The notes under the pieces are model-generated. The model did not search any database. It was not told where the DNA came from and worked only from the letters and a program-made list of their open reading frames with translations. Made by a program: the position numbers and the translations under genes. From Candidatus Omnitrophota bacterium (lineage in GTDB: Bacteria > Omnitrophota > Koll11 > Gygaellales > Profunditerraquicolaceae): 17,491 bases of DNA. The stretch lies in NCBI GenBank assembly GCA_028717765.1, contig JAQUNE010000008.1, positions 1 through 17,491 on the forward strand, given 5' to 3'. This document shows, one piece after another, positions 14,613 through 17,491 of this stretch. Every line of letters starts with the position of its first letter. The first letter of the stretch is position 1.

Positions 14613-14667
14613 GGCACCCGGCCATAATGGATTGGCCGGTGTGTATCTCTATACTAGGAGGTAAAAA
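14613..14667 (+). promoter_or_regulatory. Structured 5' leader of the receiver gene, copy B (shortest copy)
   Basis: GGCACCCG (14613-14620) leads into a 7-bp hairpin, CCGGCCA (14618-14624) with TGGCCGG (14633-14639), with an 8-base loop TAATGGAT. CAC (14615-14617) closes with GTG (14641-14643) across a single bulged T. The conserved ATCTCT (14645-14650) can pair fully, with two G-U pairs, with GGAGGT (14657-14662), burying the ribosome site of the next gene. This copy keeps only the GGA-loop hairpin and the 3' block, so it probably defines the core of the element. Confidence 0.62.
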
Positions 14668-15066
14668 ATGGTTTATAAAGTGCTGGTAGTTGATGATGAA
14701 GCGGCGGTAAGGGATCTTTTTGCCGATCTCTTAAAAGAAGAAAAATGCATGGTCAAGACTGCTTCTAGCGCAGAAGAGGCGCTGGATCTAGTCAGTAAGG
14801 AAGATTTTGAGGTTGTGCTCTTAGATATCAAGCTGCCTGGGATGAATGGTATCGAGGCCTTGAAAAAGATCAAAGCCGAAAAGCCTAAGACTATTGTGGT
14901 GATGATTACAGGATTTGGTTATGACGAAGGCTTGATCGCCAAGTCAAAAGAATATGGTTGCTCCGGGTATATCGGAAAAAATATGCCGATTTCACAGATC
15001 ATGGGGAATTTAAGGTTATTTATTAAAGCTACCGAAGAGAGAATAAAAAAAGACATTAGTAAATAA
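14668..15066 (+). CDS. Stand-alone receiver (CheY-like) response regulator
   Basis: The 132 residues form a single REC domain with acidic pocket D9/D10, phospho-acceptor D53 in VVLLDIKLPGMNG, T81 in VVMITGFG and K104 in GYIGKNMPIS. There is no output domain; the C-terminal tail is a charged helix. It would act by protein contact. The 64-residue HisKA-like protein just upstream is a candidate partner, but no complete kinase is in the window. The strong ribosome site AGGAGG is opposed by the structured leader. The ThyA-family gene follows after 13 bases. Confidence 0.92.
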   Translation: MVYKVLVVDDEAAVRDLFADLLKEEKCMVKTASSAEEALDLVSKEDFEVVLLDIKLPGMNGIEALKKIKAEKPKTIVVMITGFGYDEGLIAKSKEYGCSGYIGKNMPISQIMGNLRLFIKATEERIKKDISK

Positions 15067-15079
15067 AGGGGAAACTTTT

Positions 15080-15847
15080 ATGCCTGAAGAATTTTTGAAT
15101 CCGGTTTTTATTGATACTTTTGATTTGGATGATGCCTGGTTTCAGTGCCTTTCTGAGATTTTGGAGAATGGCCATGTGTATACAATTACTCGCGGAAGCT
15201 ATGAAGGCCAGAAACGCCTGGAGTTTGATTTTGTAGCAGTGCGGGTCAAGAAGCCAGCCCATCAGATCATTCCGCTTATTCCAGAAGGGATGAGTATTCC
15301 GGCACCCACGGATATGGATTATATTCAAGGATATCTGAGTTACTTATTAACGGGTGCAAAAACGCAAACCGAAGATTATACTTATGGAGAACGCCTGGTG
15401 GAGCCAAAGGTAAAGATCAGGCAGACTCTTGAAGGTAAAGAAATGATTCAAGAGATGCCCTTAGAAGTAAATCAGGTAGAAGAGGTAATTAAGTTATACA
15501 AGGAAAAAGGTTTTGGTACGAATCAGGCGATCATGGAAATCGGCATGCCTTCAGATATTAAATTAGTAGATCCTCCTTGTTTAAGGTTGATCGATACGCG
15601 CATACGTTACGGAAAATTACACTTTATTTTATATTTTCGTTCTTGGGACCTCTGGGGCGGTTTTCCTTCTAATCTCGGAGGGCTGCAATTGGTCAAGCAG
15701 TATATGGCAGAAGAAATCGGTGTTGAAGACGGTGAGATAGTTGCAGTCAGTAAGGGGCTGCATCTTTATGATTATAGTTGGGATTTAGCAAAGTTACGCA
15801 CGAATAAGCCGAATCCAAAGGCATTGAAAAATATCGGAGGTAGCTAA
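15080..15847 (+). CDS. ThyA-family (methanogen-like) thymidylate synthase
   Basis: The enzyme should methylate dUMP to dTMP with methylene-tetrahydrofolate. The C-terminal half has all key ThyA residues in exact register with the E. coli enzyme, shifted by 21: C167 (C146) in DPPCLRL, R187-S188-x-D190 (R166, S167, D169), N198 (N177, which selects dUMP over dCMP), and H228-x-Y230 (H207, Y209). The residue after the catalytic Cys is L instead of H. The N-terminal part, with TEDYTYGERL near 97-106, is unlike classical bacterial ThyA and resembles the methanogen-type branch, so a hydroxymethylase or other nucleotide activity is possible. It lies between a receiver gene and a PilZ gene and overlaps the latter (TAATG). 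Confidence 0.8.
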   Translation: MPEEFLNPVFIDTFDLDDAWFQCLSEILENGHVYTITRGSYEGQKRLEFDFVAVRVKKPAHQIIPLIPEGMSIPAPTDMDYIQGYLSYLLTGAKTQTEDYTYGERLVEPKVKIRQTLEGKEMIQEMPLEVNQVEEVIKLYKEKGFGTNQAIMEIGMPSDIKLVDPPCLRLIDTRIRYGKLHFILYFRSWDLWGGFPSNLGGLQLVKQYMAEEIGVEDGEIVAVSKGLHLYDYSWDLAKLRTNKPNPKALKNIGGS

Positions 15848-16248
15848 TGGGCAACGACTATAAAGGTAAGGACCGCAGGCAATTTATGAGACTGGAATAC
15901 GCCACACCTCTGGCATTTAAGATCTGCAAGAAAAAGACTCTTTCCAGGATACTTGAAGGCTATACCGCTAATATCAGTCAGACGGGGATCCTTTGTAGTA
16001 TTGGAGAAAAAGTTTCTAAAGGGGATATTCTCTGGCTTTCTTTCGATAAAGGCGTCTTAAGCATGTGTGAAGAAATTGAACGCAGAAGCCTGATTTATCA
16101 AAATGGCATTATTGGTAAGGTAGTGCGCATAGAGCCTAAAGGGAGTAAGACTTTTAGTGTTGGCATTCAGTTTATTACCCGTGAGGAAAAAAATTTATCA
16201 CATATTTTTCCGAAAATTAATTTTATGAAAGAGCAGGTTCAGGTTTGA
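15847..16248 (+). CDS. PilZ domain protein, probable c-di-GMP binder
   Basis: The 133 residues make up a single PilZ domain. The N-terminal RRQFMR stretch gives the R-x3-R motif (R11, R15), and ANISQTGI (41-48) gives the N-x-S-x2-G motif, together the c-di-GMP binding site. Beta strands with GDILWLSF and FSVGIQFI follow. There is no attached output domain, so it would act as an adaptor. Its start overlaps the thymidylate synthase stop, and its stop overlaps the TTG start of gpsA. No GGDEF or EAL protein is in the window. Confidence 0.88.
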   Translation: MGNDYKGKDRRQFMRLEYATPLAFKICKKKTLSRILEGYTANISQTGILCSIGEKVSKGDILWLSFDKGVLSMCEEIERRSLIYQNGIIGKVVRIEPKGSKTFSVGIQFITREEKNLSHIFPKINFMKEQVQV

Positions 16249-17249
16249 AGGCAAAAAAGTTTAATCTGGCGGTTCTAGGTGATGGCGGTTGGGGGACAAC
16301 CTTAGCGGTTTTACTTGAGCGTAAAGGTTTCTCTGTTACTTTATGGAGCGCGTTTAAAGATTACGCGGCCTATCTTAATAAACACAGAGAGAACAAAAAA
16401 TTTTTACCGGGGATAAAAATTCCTAGGAATATTAGGATTACCGATGACTTGCATTCTGCTGTTTCTGGGAAAGAGCTGGTAGTATTAGCTATTCCTTCGC
16501 AGTTTATGCGCAGGGTATTAAAGGAGCTGAAGAAAAATTCATTCCCTCGACAGGCAATTTATTGTAGCGTTGCAAAAGGCATAGAGATCGGTTCTTTAAA
16601 AAGAATGTCAGAAATTATTGCGCAGGAACTAAAATGTAAAAAAATCGCTGTGCTATCCGGGCCGACAATTGCCCAGGAGGTAGCCTGCGGAATACCGACA
16701 ACTGCGGTGATTGCTGCGCAGAATAAAAAAATCCGTCAGACCATGCAGGATATTTTTATGACGGAAAGATTCAGGATATATACCAATAATGATGTCATCG
16801 GAACTGAGTTAGGTGGAAGTTTAAAAAATATTATCGCCATTGCCTGTGGAGTTTCTGACGGGCTTGGGTTTGGCACAAATACAAAGGCAGCACTTTTATC
16901 GCGCGGATTGGCGGAGATATCTAGGCTAGGTAGGGCCATGGGGGCAAGGGGTGCTACTTTTAGCGGAATTAGCGGGTTAGGCGATCTGGTTACTACTTGT
17001 ATTAGCCAACAGAGCCGGAATAGATTTGTCGGAGAACAGATCGGTAAAGGTAAATCACTGCTTGAGATTCAAGGCAAAATGCAGATGGTTGCAGAGGGTG
17101 TGCCGACGACTAAATCAGCTTATGCCTTAAGCTTAAAATATAAAGTAGAGTTGCCGATTATTCGAGAAGTCTATAACCTTCTTTATAAAAATAAGGATCC
17201 CAAAAAAGCAGTCAGGGATCTGATGACTCGGCAGAAGAAGGAAGAGTAA
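16245..17249 (+). CDS. gpsA: Glycerol-3-phosphate dehydrogenase [NAD(P)+]
   Basis: GpsA reduces dihydroxyacetone phosphate to sn-glycerol 3-phosphate, the backbone of phospholipids. The 334 residues begin with VLGDGGWGTTLA, a Rossmann loop that departs from the usual GAGSWGTA (GDGGWG at 12-17). SVAKGIE (K111), LSGPTIAQEVACGIPT, ELGGSLKNIIAIACG (catalytic K194) and SGLGDLVTTC complete the family pattern. The start is TTG 16245, overlapping the PilZ stop as TTGA; no ATG lies near the conserved N-terminus. The gene is followed by a strong hairpin with a T-run. Confidence 0.95.
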   Translation: MKAKKFNLAVLGDGGWGTTLAVLLERKGFSVTLWSAFKDYAAYLNKHRENKKFLPGIKIPRNIRITDDLHSAVSGKELVVLAIPSQFMRRVLKELKKNSFPRQAIYCSVAKGIEIGSLKRMSEIIAQELKCKKIAVLSGPTIAQEVACGIPTTAVIAAQNKKIRQTMQDIFMTERFRIYTNNDVIGTELGGSLKNIIAIACGVSDGLGFGTNTKAALLSRGLAEISRLGRAMGARGATFSGISGLGDLVTTCISQQSRNRFVGEQIGKGKSLLEIQGKMQMVAEGVPTTKSAYALSLKYKVELPIIREVYNLLYKNKDPKKAVRDLMTRQKKEE

Positions 17250-17258
17250 ATAGTAGGA

Positions 17259-17297
17259 GGCACTTCGTCTGCCTGCCGCAGACGCAGTGCCGTTTTT
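17259..17297 (+). terminator. Intrinsic terminator after gpsA
   Basis: GGCACT (17259-17264) pairs with AGTGCC (17286-17291), and CGTCTGC (17266-17272) pairs with GCAGACG (17278-17284). There is one T-C mismatch between them and a 5-base loop. G and five T residues (17293-17297) follow. It lies 9 bases after the gpsA stop and 22 bases before the next tRNA, which has no obvious promoter of its own. Confidence 0.75.
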
Positions 17298-17322
17298 CCT
17301 GAACCGAGAGCATGAAAAACGG
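17290..17322. repeat. Inverted repeat linking the gpsA terminator T-run to the tRNA 5' end
   Basis: CCGTTTTTC (17290-17298) and GAAAAACGG (17314-17322) form a perfect 9-bp inverted repeat with a 15-base loop. The left arm contains the last two stem bases and the T-run of the terminator. The right arm contains the first three bases of the following tRNA. The three structures cannot all form at once. Confidence 0.55.
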
Positions 17323-17397
17323 GGCGTGGCTCAGTTTGGCTAGAGCGCTTGAATGAGGTTAAAGCGGTCACAGGTTCAAGTCCTGTCGCCCCGACCA
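17320..17397 (+). tRNA. tRNA with proline-type body but GAG anticodon; identity uncertain
   Basis: A 78-base cloverleaf with encoded CCA. The acceptor is CGGGGCG/CGCCCCG with discriminator A, the D-stem GCTC/GAGC with a 10-base loop, the variable region has 5 bases, the T-stem is ACAGG/CCTGT and the T-loop is the canonical TTCAAGT. The C1-G72 pair with A73 is typical of bacterial tRNA-Pro. The anticodon loop ATGAGGT differs from the tRNA-Pro(GGG) loop ATGGGGT by one base, giving GAG (17355-17357), a leucine anticodon, but there is no class II variable arm. The anticodon stem CTTGA/TAAAG has a G-A mismatch at 30-40. It may be a pseudogene, a miscalled tRNA-Pro(GGG), or a real variant. Confidence 0.75.
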
Positions 17398-17408
17398 AAT
17401 TGTTTATT

Positions 17409-17491
17409 AACACCCGGCCTTTTCTATGAAGGCACCCAAACCTATTGGATGGTTTGGTGCCCCGCTTTCTGCGGGGTGTGCATCTCTATGT
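17409..17491 (+). promoter_or_regulatory. Structured leader, copy C, cut by the window end
   Basis: AACACCCG (17409-17416) and GTGCATCTCTATG (17478-17490) match copy A at both ends. Between them are three hairpins: GCCTT/AAGGC with loop TTCTATG, CAAACC (17437-17442) with GGTTTG (17451-17456) around the loop TATTGGAT and extended by GGCAC/GTGCC past a bulged C, and CCCCGC (17460-17465) with GCGGGG (17471-17476). The first and second share bases 17431-17433, so they compete. It begins 12 bases after the tRNA at 17320. The gene it would control lies outside the window. Confidence 0.58.

Noticed and set aside
14612..14630. Possible sigma54 promoter (TGGCAC) in front of the receiver gene
   Set aside because: The -24-like TGGCAC is present but no TTGC follows at the required spacing; the bases are better explained by the hairpin of the leader element.
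17183..17413. Minus-strand open frame over the last tRNA
   Set aside because: It contains the familiar antisense-tRNA peptide (GATGLEPVTAL) and overlaps gpsA, the terminator and the tRNA.

Overview
The window reads as one continuous stretch of a bacterial chromosome, almost all of it coding on the + strand. The genes are short-spaced or overlapping. There is no phage, insertion sequence, CRISPR array or rRNA. A bacterial-type CODH/acetyl-CoA synthase corrinoid cluster (acsC, acsV, cooC, acsD, acsE) sits beside a methanogen-like thymidylate synthase, a long FolP with an N-terminal extension, and lone receiver, PilZ and HisKA-type proteins. This suggests an anaerobic, uncultured, Omnitrophota-like bacterium with a Wood-Ljungdahl pathway. 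The lineage is inferred from gene style; no 16S gene is present.

Layout. (1) 1-4605: the 3' end of acsC, a cruciform-like inverted repeat, then acsV-cooC-acsD-acsE, which handle methyl transfer from methyl-tetrahydrofolate to the corrinoid protein, its reductive reactivation and nickel insertion. (2) 4607-5560: dgkA and a membrane HisKA-only protein. (3) 5565-7217: a promoter, a CAU tRNA with an unusual core, a structured leader, and four small envelope genes (RDD, a secreted protein, TM2, DUF2752). (4) 7233-14136: tilS, then a clear sigma70-type promoter overlapped by a perfect inverted repeat, then a compact run ftsH-folP-cdaA-(46-residue CdaR-like protein)-pdxJ-acpS-nnrD. This run combines proteostasis, folate, c-di-AMP, B6, acyl-carrier and NAD(P)HX-repair functions. 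(5) 14145-14394: tRNA-Thr, tRNA-Tyr and tRNA-Gly. (6) 14415-17249: a 64-residue HisKA-like protein, a second structured leader, a lone receiver, a ThyA-family enzyme, a PilZ protein and gpsA. (7) 17250-17491: a terminator-like hairpin, a tRNA with a proline-type body but a GAG anticodon, and a third copy of the structured leader cut by the window end.

The most novel-looking signal is the leader family found three times (5696-5791, 14613-14667, 17409-17491). Each copy begins with a CACCC block, contains a hairpin with an 8-nt loop of the form UAWYGGAY, and ends with GUGYAUCUCUAU. In the two complete copies the AUCUCU part can pair with the Shine-Dalgarno sequence a few bases downstream. Two of the three copies directly follow an atypical tRNA. 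The window's tRNAs are themselves odd: the three clustered ones have C instead of U at position 55, and the CAU tRNA replaces the G19-C56 tertiary pair with A19-U56. All functional statements about these RNA elements are inference from the sequence alone.
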